Source of the DNA: Gammaproteobacteria bacterium
GTDB taxonomy: Bacteria > Pseudomonadota > Gammaproteobacteria > Pseudomonadales > Azotimanducaceae
Direction: 5' to 3'
DNA: 7,034 nt
NCBI GenBank assembly: GCA_027295975.1
Contig: JAPUJX010000104.1
Coordinates: forward strand, 1 to 7,034
Below the pieces are notes generated by a model. That model saw only the letters and a program-made list of their open reading frames with translations, made no database searches and was not told where the DNA came from. The translations under genes and the position numbers were made by a program. Shown in pieces: positions 1 through 6,408 of this stretch (its first letter is position 1; every line of letters begins with the position of its first letter).

Positions 1-1
1 C

Positions 2-355
2 GGCAAACTGGCTATTGTAGCCGCCCCCAATGGAAAAACGAGTCCACTTGCATTGGAACCCGTTGACCGGTCTCGCAGCGGATGTCCAAGCCAATCTTCC
101 AATCCAACTTTCCAATCCAACTTTCCAATCCAATCTAAGCAAACTGCTCGCCGTATTCAGCAAGACAAACAAACTCGCGGAAAGTTACCAATAACCCGGG
201 TTCAAGGCGTGTGCCCATTATCGGTGCAGGACCGGTTGTTGATTCGGAGCAAGGCCGTTATGCCGCAAAATGGTGCGTTATTGCCGCAGAGTTACCCCGG
301 ATTCCTCTGCTGTCGACCGATGCTCGGCAAAGAGTTGGAGAAACTCCACGAGTAA
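2..355 (+). other. Open frame of doubtful coding status, 5' end outside window
   Basis: This frame is open from the left edge to a TAA at 353-355. The other two plus-strand frames close early, at the TAG of bases 18-20 and the TGA of bases 64-66. The first 25 or so residues (GKLAIVAAPNGKTSPL and on) look protein-like and could be the C-terminus of a gene entering from the left. After that the frame runs through the 13-bp tandem repeat and becomes Ser/Gln/Asn-rich, then shows no recognisable domain. Possible readings are a real upstream gene whose 3' end has been extended through a repeat, or a chance open frame. An internal TTG at 53 is the first possible start, with no convincing ribosome site. 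I do not recognise the product. Confidence 0.2.
96..134. repeat. 13-bp tandem repeat, three copies
   Basis: Three consecutive 13-bp units fit the pattern (C/T)TTCCAATCCAA(C/T), at 96-108, 109-121 and 122-134. They differ only at the first and last base. The element CCAATC also occurs just before the array (91-96), so the array may have grown from a shorter 6/7-bp motif. It lies within the doubtful open frame at the left of the window. Confidence 0.8.
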
Positions 356-513
356 GTGGTAAGCCCGCGAAAACTCAAGTACATTTCTGCGCTGGTGTTC
401 GAACCTATCGAGCGGTTTGAGCATTCAGGACCGAAAGCAATGACACAAAGTTACCGTAAACTATTACCGTAACGGAAAAAATAGAGACTAACGATTCAAG
501 TGGGGGGAACCGA
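356..513. other. Upstream region of the ammonium channel gene
   Basis: No gene is visible here. The stretch should carry the promoter and leader of the downstream channel gene. Apart from the duplicated TTACCGTAA, annotated separately, I see no convincing -35/-10 pair and no correctly spaced sigma-54 site. A small hairpin (TGGAG-AAA-CTCCA, 336-348) lies just before this stretch; it has no T-tract after it and is not a credible terminator. Confidence 0.4.
451..472. promoter_or_regulatory. Duplicated 9-bp palindrome upstream of amtB, candidate operator
   Basis: TTACCGTAA occurs at 451-459 and again at 464-472, separated by ACTA. Each copy is itself an inverted repeat (TTAC-C-GTAA), and the outer arrangement gives GTAA-N4-TTAC between the copies. 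The repeat is 41 bp upstream of the channel start codon, where a transcription factor site would be plausible. The centre-to-centre distance is 13 bp, not a full helical turn. The binding protein is unknown. It does not match the GTA-N8-TAC nitrogen-regulator pattern, because the spacing here is 6. Confidence 0.35.
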
Positions 514-1794
514 ATGAAACGTTCGATAGTGGGGCTTATCGCCCTCGTGTTCAGTCTGCCTGCATTGGCAATAGATGAGGTGAACGCCGGTGATACGGCG
601 TGGATGTTGACCGCTACCGCGCTTGTGCTGTTCATGACCATTCCGGGCCTGGCGCTTTTTTATGCGGGCATGGTCCGTTCGAAGAATGTACTGTCGGTGT
701 TGATGCAGTGTTTTGCGATCGCCTGCCTGGTTACCGTGATCTGGGTGTTATGGGGTTACAGCATCGCTTTCGGTGGGGAAGGGGCGCTCTGGGGAGGCTT
801 GAGCAAATCATTCCTGGCTGGCGTGGGTGTTGACTCGGTTTCAGGCACCATACCGGAGACCGTATTTATCACCTTTCAGATGACGTTCGCAATTATCACC
901 CCCGCATTGATCGTTGGCGCATTTGTCGATCGGATGAAGTTCTCAGCACTGCTTGTCTTCGTTGCCCTGTGGGTGACCCTCGTGTACGCACCGATCGCTC
1001 ACTGGGTTTGGGGTGATGGTGGTTGGCTGGCAGCGCTAGGCATACTGGATTTCGCAGGCGGTACGGTTTTGAATATCAACGCCGGAATTGCCGGCCTCGT
1101 AACCGCGCTGGTGTTGGGTAAACGCAGAGGATTCCCCGGTACCGCAATGCCACCGCACAACCTGACGTTGTCGGTTATCGGCGCATCCATGTTGTGGGTT
1201 GGTTGGTTTGGATTCAACGCAGGTAGTCAGTTGGCGGCGGATGGCACCGCCGGCATGGCGATGCTGGTGACTCAGGTTGCGACGGCCTGCGCGGCGCTGG
1301 GTTGGATGATCGCAGAATGGATCACTCACAAGAAAGCCAGCGTGTTGGGGATCATCACCGGAGCCGTGGCTGGATTGGTCGCGATTACTCCAGCGTCCGG
1401 TTCCGTGGGGCCGATGGGGGCGTTGGCCATCGGGCTTTCGGCCGGTGTCGTCTGTTTTTTCGCCTCGACAACGCTCAAGCGGGCGTTTGGGTACGACGAT
1501 TCCCTGGACGTATTTGGTGTGCACTGCGTTGGCGGCATAGTCGGAGCGATGCTCACCGGCGTGTTCTGTGCGGTCGCGTTGGGCGGCTCCGGGTTTGGCG
1601 TCGACTCCGGAACGATGGGGGGTCAATTGATTGCGCAAGCTACCGGTGTGCTGGCAACGCTGGTTTATACCGCCGTCGCTACCTTCGTCCTTCTCAAGAT
1701 CGTGGACCTGGTTGTTGGCCTGCGCGTCAGCGAAGATGAAGAAGCCGTAGGCCTGGACGTCGCATTACACAACGAAACCGGGTACAACCTCTAG
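514..1794 (+). CDS. amtB: AmtB-family ammonium transporter with first pore His replaced by Asn
   Basis: This is a 426-residue inner-membrane channel for ammonium/ammonia, close in length to E. coli AmtB (428). A cleavable signal peptide is likely (residues 1-19, ending LPALA), followed by the usual series of about eleven membrane helices. Family landmarks in order are: NPGL-like entry at 41-50, FAIITP at 125-130, the HWVWG block at 163-167, the family signature DFAGGTVLNINAG at 179-191, GWFGFNAGS at 230-238, TPASG at 292-296, DVFGVHCVGGIVG at 332-344, and the conserved cytoplasmic tail VGLRV...GLDV at 401-416. By alignment from memory to E. coli, the Phe gate (F107, F215) is F125 and F234, W148 is W166, S219 is S238, D160 is D179 and H318 is H337. 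The first pore His (H168) is Asn187, codon AAT at 1072-1074. The start ATG follows a purine-rich GGGGGG tract. No glnK/PII gene is adjacent in this window. The stop overlaps the convergent ligase gene. Confidence 0.95.
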   Translation: MKRSIVGLIALVFSLPALAIDEVNAGDTAWMLTATALVLFMTIPGLALFYAGMVRSKNVLSVLMQCFAIACLVTVIWVLWGYSIAFGGEGALWGGLSKSFLAGVGVDSVSGTIPETVFITFQMTFAIITPALIVGAFVDRMKFSALLVFVALWVTLVYAPIAHWVWGDGGWLAALGILDFAGGTVLNINAGIAGLVTALVLGKRRGFPGTAMPPHNLTLSVIGASMLWVGWFGFNAGSQLAADGTAGMAMLVTQVATACAALGWMIAEWITHKKASVLGIITGAVAGLVAITPASGSVGPMGALAIGLSAGVVCFFASTTLKRAFGYDDSLDVFGVHCVGGIVGAMLTGVFCAVALGGSGFGVDSGTMGGQLIAQATGVLATLVYTAVATFVLLKIVDLVVGLRVSEDEEAVGLDVALHNETGYNL

Positions 1795-2762
1795 CTGATG
1801 CCTCGTCCGTATGCGCTCCTGACCAGGGCGTCCATCAGGGTCGCGAAATCCATGCCCATCGCGGCTGCGCCGTCCGGGTACAAACTCGTCGGAGTCATGC
1901 CCGGCAGGCTGTTGACCTCCAGCAGCGCGATCCGGGAATCGTCGGTGACGATAAAATCCGCGCGGGAAAGATCTCGCATACCAAGGCGCTTGTGGGCGGT
2001 AACCGCTATTTCCTGGAGACGGGTGTTCAGGGTGTCTTCAAGGGGAGCCGGAATCAGGTGTTCGCTTTTGCCCGGTGTGTAGCGATTGCTGTAGTCGTAC
2101 CACTCGTCAGCCGCCGTACGTATTTCGATTACCGGTAGTGCTTGCGCGGCCGTGTTGTGAAGGTCGAGCACGCCCACCGTTATCTCCCGGCCCAATACGA
2201 ACGGCTCGACCAATACGCCGTGACCGTAAGCGAGGGCCGTGGCGATCGCCTTATGTAACTCGCCACCGTTCGCCACCAGAGTGATACCGATGGCCGACCC
2301 CAGACGCAAAGGCTTGATGACGACACGGTCCCCGAGTGCGTTGCGGACCGAGGCTTCCGCGGCTGCGGGTTCGGTGCCGGGGTCGATGATGAGATCGTCT
2401 GTGACCGGTAGGTTGGCCAGGCGGAATATGGCTTTGGAGAGGCCTTTGTCCATTGCCAGAGCGCTCCCGTGTACGTCGCTGCCAACGTAAGGCAGCTTCA
2501 GCATCTCGAGAAATCCCTGGACGGTGCCATCCTCGCCCGGTGGACCGTGTAATGCTGGAAATACGACGTCTGGCGCGATCTCCAGGAGATTACCATTGAG
2601 GCTGCCGTCGAGTTCCACTCGGGTTACCCGATGCCCCGCGTCCTCGAGTCCGGCAGCCACTTCTTTTGCGGATGCTCTGGAAACCTCTGCTTCCGGAGAA
2701 TCGCCCCCCATCAGCACAGCGACCGACAGGATCAGGTGTTGTTGGGGTTTTGCTGCGCTCAC
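1791..2762 (-). CDS. ddl: D-alanine--D-alanine ligase family ATP-grasp enzyme
   Basis: A 323-residue cytoplasmic enzyme of the Ddl family, which joins two D-alanines with ATP to give the dipeptide used in peptidoglycan precursors. The N-terminal domain has the MGGDSPEAEVS motif (18-28, catalytic Glu26 by family) and FPALHGPPGEDGTVQG (68-83). The ATP-grasp part has MDKGLSK (104-110), VIKP (148-151), the serine loop GSAIG (155-159, Ser156), VEPFVLGREITVGV (185-198) and YDYSNRYTPG (222-231, Tyr228). RADF and LLEVNSLPGMTPTSLYP (280-296) supply the metal ligands D269, E282 and N284. All expected catalytic residues are present, with the second Ser of the common GSSVG loop being Ala, as some homologues also have. 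The start is a GTG inside a GTGA overlap with the upstream peptidase stop, with GGAG 11 bases upstream. No mur/fts division-cluster genes are near, so it may be a stand-alone copy or a paralogue with another dipeptide specificity. Confidence 0.92.
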   Translation of the reverse strand: MSAAKPQQHLILSVAVLMGGDSPEAEVSRASAKEVAAGLEDAGHRVTRVELDGSLNGNLLEIAPDVVFPALHGPPGEDGTVQGFLEMLKLPYVGSDVHGSALAMDKGLSKAIFRLANLPVTDDLIIDPGTEPAAAEASVRNALGDRVVIKPLRLGSAIGITLVANGGELHKAIATALAYGHGVLVEPFVLGREITVGVLDLHNTAAQALPVIEIRTAADEWYDYSNRYTPGKSEHLIPAPLEDTLNTRLQEIAVTAHKRLGMRDLSRADFIVTDDSRIALLEVNSLPGMTPTSLYPDGAAAMGMDFATLMDALVRSAYGRGIS

Positions 2763-4681
2763 AGATTGAATATCTCCAGATCCGGCAACTTTTCGAACGG
2801 CTCGATGCCGAACACGCTGCAGAAGAATCCATATTCGGCTTCCGTCGCGCGCCTGATATTAGCGCCGCTTCGAAAACCGTGGCCTTCCTCGGGAAAATTC
2901 AGATAAGCCACGGGAATACCTTTTTCACGGAGAGCGAGAACCATTGCCTCGGCCTGGTTTGGAGGCACAACCTTGTCCTGACCACCCTGGAGAAAAATCA
3001 CGGGACATTGGAGGCGGTCGATATGGTTGATGGGCGAACGCTCGTCGAACGCTGCATCGCTGCCGAGCAGCCTGTTCAGATAACGTGACTCGAATTTGTG
3101 GGTATCGCTGGCGAGTGCGCGCAGATCGCCGATGCCATAATAACTCGCACCGGCGCGAAACGTATGGCTGCTGGCGCCGAGGGTCAGTGCCGCAAGCGTC
3201 GTATAACCACCGGCACTGCCGCCGCGTATGGCAACCCGCTCCGGGTCTATGCGGCCCTGGCCCGCGAGATGGCGGACCCCGTCCTCGCAGTCGCTCACGT
3301 CTCGGATTCCCCAGCAGCCAAGCAGTGCGTCGCGATAGTCCCGGCCGAAACCCGAACTGCCGCGGTAGTTCACATCCAATACGGCCCAGCCACGGCTGGT
3401 AAAATACTGGATTTTCAGCGCGAGGGTAGCTCCCGCCCTTGCGGTTGGCCCGCCGTGGGTCATGACGATGAGCGGCGGTTGCTCGTCGGTTGGCGTTGCG
3501 ACATCGGGGTTGTTGGGGGCATAAAAATACCCATGAGCGGTGTCACCGTCCCGGGTGGGGTACTCGATAGCCTCGGCGATCGAGTACCAGGAAGGATCCA
3601 CGGTCAGGCCGCCTGCGCGATCCACGATATGGGTGACGCGATCTTCCAGGGTGAAACTGACGATGGCGCCAGGTGCGTTCGTCGACCCCCCGATGAAATG
3701 CACCTTGCCGTCGCCCGCCGCGAGAGAATCGTAGCTGGCCCAGGAATCGTCGATGGGAGACGCGAAACCGGTGGTGGTGTCCACCACAACCAACTCCGAA
3801 CCGTCTACGGAAAAACGCAGGCCCAGCAGATGACGTTCGTCGAGGACAACGTAACTCGACAGGCCAAAAACCCAGGGAGGTGAGCCGTATTCGGCACCGT
3901 CCTCGAGGATGCAATACAGACCGCTCGAATCGTAACGGTACAGATTCCAGAAACCGTTGAGATCGCTGAGGAACAACAGGGCACCCTCGATGAGCCACTG
4001 TGGTTGCAGGATGGACTCGGCCATTCCCCCGGCAACGACGGTTGCCTGGCCCAATGCGCCGGTTTCGGCAACCTCGGCGACCACCAGTTCGGTGCCATCC
4101 CAGGGCATGTTGGGGTGGTCCCAGGTCAGAAATGCCAACCGGGCGCCATCGGCGGACAGCCGTGGCGAAGCGTAAAAATCCCGTCCGCCGTGTAGGGTCG
4201 TGACCGTGCGGTTTTGCGGATTTATGCTTACCAGCAGATTATGAGCCTCCTGGTCCGGCACGTGTTGTTCGCTGACCGAGATGAGCCGTTCCCGAACATG
4301 GTCCCAGCAGAAATCGCAGAAGCGTATGTCACTGTTCGAATTAGTGATTTTTGCGATCGTGCCGGTGTCCACATCCACGAGATAGATGTTCTGGTCGGTA
4401 AAATTCACGAAGAAAACTCCGCGCTCGGTCGGCAGGTAGGCGGCACCGCCGTATTCGTGGACACGGCTGCGTACGAAATAATCACCGGGAGTGAGTTCCC
4501 GGATGCTGCCGTCACGGTCTTTTATCAGCAGGGTGGTGCGACCCTGTTCGGCGGGACGGTTTTCGAGCCAGTACAAACATCCGTTGAAGGCTCGGAGTTC
4601 GGAGTAGGAGGTTGCACCCATCGCCATTGCCTCGGCGGTGATCGGAGACGGCCAGGACCCGAAAGCAAGGGTTTTGGTCAT
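2759..4681 (-). CDS. S9 family prolyl oligopeptidase-type serine peptidase
   Basis: A 640-residue alpha/beta-hydrolase peptidase of the acylaminoacyl-peptidase / dipeptidyl-aminopeptidase group (S9). Residues up to about 365 form the beta-propeller expected to gate access to small peptides; blade-like motifs such as SPRLSADGARLAFLTWDHP (172-190) and QPQWLIEGALLFLSD (226-240) are visible. The catalytic domain follows: HGGP oxyanion segment (409-412), NYRGSSGFGRDYRDALLG (438-455), nucleophile elbow GGSAGG with Ser489, Asp569 in QGGQDKVVPP (565-574) and His601 in EEGHGF (598-603). The triad is complete. There is no signal peptide, so a cytoplasmic enzyme trimming oligopeptides or N-blocked peptides is likely; the exact substrate cannot be read from sequence. 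The ATG lies 7 bp after the acetyltransferase stop, and its stop overlaps the ligase start. An acetyltransferase immediately upstream is suggestive, since some S9 enzymes release N-acylated residues. Confidence 0.93.
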   Translation of the reverse strand: MTKTLAFGSWPSPITAEAMAMGATSYSELRAFNGCLYWLENRPAEQGRTTLLIKDRDGSIRELTPGDYFVRSRVHEYGGAAYLPTERGVFFVNFTDQNIYLVDVDTGTIAKITNSNSDIRFCDFCWDHVRERLISVSEQHVPDQEAHNLLVSINPQNRTVTTLHGGRDFYASPRLSADGARLAFLTWDHPNMPWDGTELVVAEVAETGALGQATVVAGGMAESILQPQWLIEGALLFLSDLNGFWNLYRYDSSGLYCILEDGAEYGSPPWVFGLSSYVVLDERHLLGLRFSVDGSELVVVDTTTGFASPIDDSWASYDSLAAGDGKVHFIGGSTNAPGAIVSFTLEDRVTHIVDRAGGLTVDPSWYSIAEAIEYPTRDGDTAHGYFYAPNNPDVATPTDEQPPLIVMTHGGPTARAGATLALKIQYFTSRGWAVLDVNYRGSSGFGRDYRDALLGCWGIRDVSDCEDGVRHLAGQGRIDPERVAIRGGSAGGYTTLAALTLGASSHTFRAGASYYGIGDLRALASDTHKFESRYLNRLLGSDAAFDERSPINHIDRLQCPVIFLQGGQDKVVPPNQAEAMVLALREKGIPVAYLNFPEEGHGFRSGANIRRATEAEYGFFCSVFGIEPFEKLPDLEIFNL

Positions 4682-4688
4682 GTGGTTC

Positions 4689-5216
4689 TCAACCTGACAT
4701 GGCGTCGCGTTGATGGATGATTACCCAGCGTTCGTGGTCACGCCAGGCTCCGGCAATGAAGAGAAAGTCCTTGGACACGCCCTCCTTATGAAAACCGCAT
4801 TGTTTTACGAGCCGAATGGAGCGAGTGTTGGCAGGTTGAATGTTCGCCTCGAGTCGATGTAACCCGCTCTCCTCGAACGCAGTTTGTTTTACTATTTCCA
4901 GACCTTCGTGCATGTAACCCATGCCTGCATAGGGCGCTCCGATGTAATAACCGAGGGATGCGCTCAAGAACGATCCGCGAACAATGTTGTTGATGTTGAC
5001 GACACCAACGATGGCCTGGGTGCCGTTCAAACAAATCAACAGGCTTTCGTGATCGTCACTCTGCGCGCGCGCAACGTAACGATCAAAGATTGCGGGCGTC
5101 AGCGGCGGCGTGATCCAGGGGTCGTGAAGATGCCGGCTTTTCTGCATCAAAGAGAGAAACTCCCGGCGATCCTGCCTGCTGATGTTCCGCAGGTGGACTC
5201 GATTGCAATCCGTCAT
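4689..5216 (-). CDS. GNAT family N-acetyltransferase, RimJ/RimL-like
   Basis: A 175-residue acyltransferase of the GNAT fold, expected to move an acetyl group from acetyl-CoA to an amino group. It resembles the RimJ/RimL subgroup that modifies protein N-termini or small amine substrates. Visible are an N-terminal LRNISRQDRREFLSLM helix region (9-24), the central strand AIVGVVNINNI (68-78), the acetyl-CoA loop segment YAGMGYMHEGLEIV (96-109), and the C-terminal HRLEANIQPANTRSIRLVKQ (120-139) then CGFHKEG (140-146), which is very typical of this subgroup. The length is normal and it looks intact. The start ATG shares ATGA with the stop of the small membrane gene and has no clear ribosome site of its own, so translation is probably coupled. 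The substrate is unknown; it could be a peptide handled by the adjacent peptidases. Confidence 0.9.
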   Translation of the reverse strand: MTDCNRVHLRNISRQDRREFLSLMQKSRHLHDPWITPPLTPAIFDRYVARAQSDDHESLLICLNGTQAIVGVVNINNIVRGSFLSASLGYYIGAPYAGMGYMHEGLEIVKQTAFEESGLHRLEANIQPANTRSIRLVKQCGFHKEGVSKDFLFIAGAWRDHERWVIIHQRDAMSG

Positions 5217-5446
5217 ACGTGGGGGTCAGGTTTCATGGTCTTGTACTCCAGTATGAAGATCTCCCATATCGCCGGCGGAATCATCGCAATGCCCAACATC
5301 AGCAGGTGTAGCGGGTGTGGTTTGTAATCGTTGTCGAAGAACCATATGCCTTGAAAACTGAAATCCTGGGAGTGCCAGAACATCAATCCTGCCGTGGTCA
5401 GGGCAAAAGCCACGGATAAGAGTAGAAAGCTCGTCAGATACCTCAT
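5213..5446 (-). CDS. Small two-helix membrane protein of unknown function
   Basis: A 77-residue protein that I do not recognise. Two hydrophobic segments are visible, residues about 4-23 (LTSFLLLSVAFALTTAGLMF) and about 46-67 (PLHLLMLGIAMIPPAIWEIF). They are joined by a polar, aromatic-rich loop containing HSQDF, FFDNDY and KPHP. The C-terminus (EYKTMKPDPHV) is short and polar. The first segment could instead be an uncleaved signal anchor. A longer reading from 5941 exists in the same frame, but that is antisense-free overlap with the C39 peptidase gene; the ATG at 5446 gives an ATGA junction with that gene's stop, matching the other junctions. The sequence before the ATG (TTCTCCTGCC) is not a ribosome site, so translation likely depends on the upstream gene. 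Its position between soluble enzymes suggests a membrane anchor or transport accessory, which is inference only. Confidence 0.75.
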   Translation of the reverse strand: MRYLTSFLLLSVAFALTTAGLMFWHSQDFSFQGIWFFDNDYKPHPLHLLMLGIAMIPPAIWEIFILEYKTMKPDPHV

Positions 5447-6408
5447 GGCAGGAGAATATACGCCGCGCCGCGGTGCCGAAGCCAGGCGCTGCTGAACGCG
5501 GATGCTGGATAGTCGCGTGCGACCTCGGCTACGGTGGGCGCGGCGGGGTCCAGAACATGGATCCGCTCCTCGTTCATTCCATAAACGACCACCAGGTGAC
5601 CGGCGCTTGCCGCAATGGGTGAGCCCGGCAACGAACCTTCCGGATAACGAATGCTGGCAACAAAAGGTAACCCGCTCGAAAGCAGAAGGGAGGCATCTTC
5701 CCAGTTGTCGAATACCTCCACAGCCCCAATACAGCCTTGTCGACTTGCCGCCCAGATACCCAATGGCCAGACTCCGTACATGCCTGTTGCCTCGTCCCGA
5801 CAGGCGGCGACAAAGTCGAGCCAGTGGATTTGCTTCTCGAAATGCTGCAACAGCATCGCGAGGCACGTGGGTGAACAGATACTGTGTTTGATCTCGTCGT
5901 TCGCCTGCATCTGACTCAGGCTCGGAGGAACCGGGCCGCAAACGGCGTGTTTTGGAAGTATGACCTCTTCACACGCGATTGCTCGCGCGGTAATGGCTAA
6001 CAGATATCGCTCCCGGTTCGTGAGACCGGTCGCTTCGATGATCAGAGTCGAAGCGGGAATGTGCTTGTGCACGTGAAAACAATCTATATGACTTGATATC
6101 GAGTTTGTGCGGTCGGTTTTTGTTTGTTTTCTCGAAGGCGCTTTTCCGCTCGACGGTTTTTTTCCATCGGACGGCACCTCATTGAGTGCGAAGGTTTGAT
6201 CCGCAATGTCGAGGGTGAAACGAAAGCGATAGTCGGCATCGCTGCATGCAGAAAGGCTGGGAACGAGAATCGTCCCGCCGGTGAATTCGGGAAGGGGAAT
6301 CTCCGCTCGAGACCGATCGTTCTCCCGCTGCCAGTCGAGCACGCCCGACACACGCAAGGGATAACGTGCGGCGGTGTGTCGGTCGGCAAAGCGGAGTGCG
6401 AAAGTCAT
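5443..6408 (-). CDS. C39-like (papain-fold) cysteine peptidase family protein
   Basis: A 321-residue protein whose C-terminal half fits the peptidase C39-like family. After the lead-in PPSLSQM (161-167, Gln166 as probable oxyanion residue) comes the nucleophile motif ICSPTCLAMLLQ (177-188, Cys178), then VEVFDNWEDASLLLSSGLPFVASIRY (230-255), and the His/Asp half of the triad in AGHLVVVYG (269-277, His271) and IHVLDPAA (283-290, Asp287). The usual CGPT motif is CSPT here. Residues 1-77 plus about 112-155 form a beta-rich accessory domain, split by a basic low-complexity stretch at about 78-112. No signal peptide is visible, so it is probably cytoplasmic, unlike many C39-like proteins. The start ATG has AGGAT a few bases upstream, the best ribosome site of the block, making this the first gene of the transcript. 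Target unknown. Confidence 0.85.
   Translation of the reverse strand: MTFALRFADRHTAARYPLRVSGVLDWQRENDRSRAEIPLPEFTGGTILVPSLSACSDADYRFRFTLDIADQTFALNEVPSDGKKPSSGKAPSRKQTKTDRTNSISSHIDCFHVHKHIPASTLIIEATGLTNRERYLLAITARAIACEEVILPKHAVCGPVPPSLSQMQANDEIKHSICSPTCLAMLLQHFEKQIHWLDFVAACRDEATGMYGVWPLGIWAASRQGCIGAVEVFDNWEDASLLLSSGLPFVASIRYPEGSLPGSPIAASAGHLVVVYGMNEERIHVLDPAAPTVAEVARDYPASAFSSAWLRHRGAAYILLP

Noticed and set aside
91..136. CRISPR array at the left-hand repeat
   Set aside because: The units abut with no spacers and are only 13 bp long.
155..159. Ser-to-Ala change in the ligase GSSVG loop (protein residues 155-159)
   Set aside because: The catalytic first Ser is kept, and GSA(I/L)G loops occur in other Ddl family members, so it is not evidence of lost function.
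271..284. Sigma-54-like TGGTGCG...TTGC upstream of amtB
   Set aside because: The GG to GC spacing is 9 bases where sigma-54 sites need 10, the -24 element is poor, and it lies about 230 bp from the gene.
1036..1638. 200-codon open frame on the minus strand
   Set aside because: It is antisense to the membrane-spanning part of amtB, and its composition (Arg, His, Gln) is a reading-frame artefact.
3098..3883. Long open frame (261 codons) on the plus strand
   Set aside because: It lies antisense within the S9 peptidase, whose motifs and triad are complete; the plus-strand product is Arg/Gly/Ala-rich with no domain, as GC-rich shadows usually are.
5213..5941. 242-residue reading of the small membrane protein
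   Set aside because: The extra N-terminal part is an out-of-frame reading of the C39 peptidase gene; only the ATG at 5446 gives the ATGA junction and a membrane-like N-terminus.
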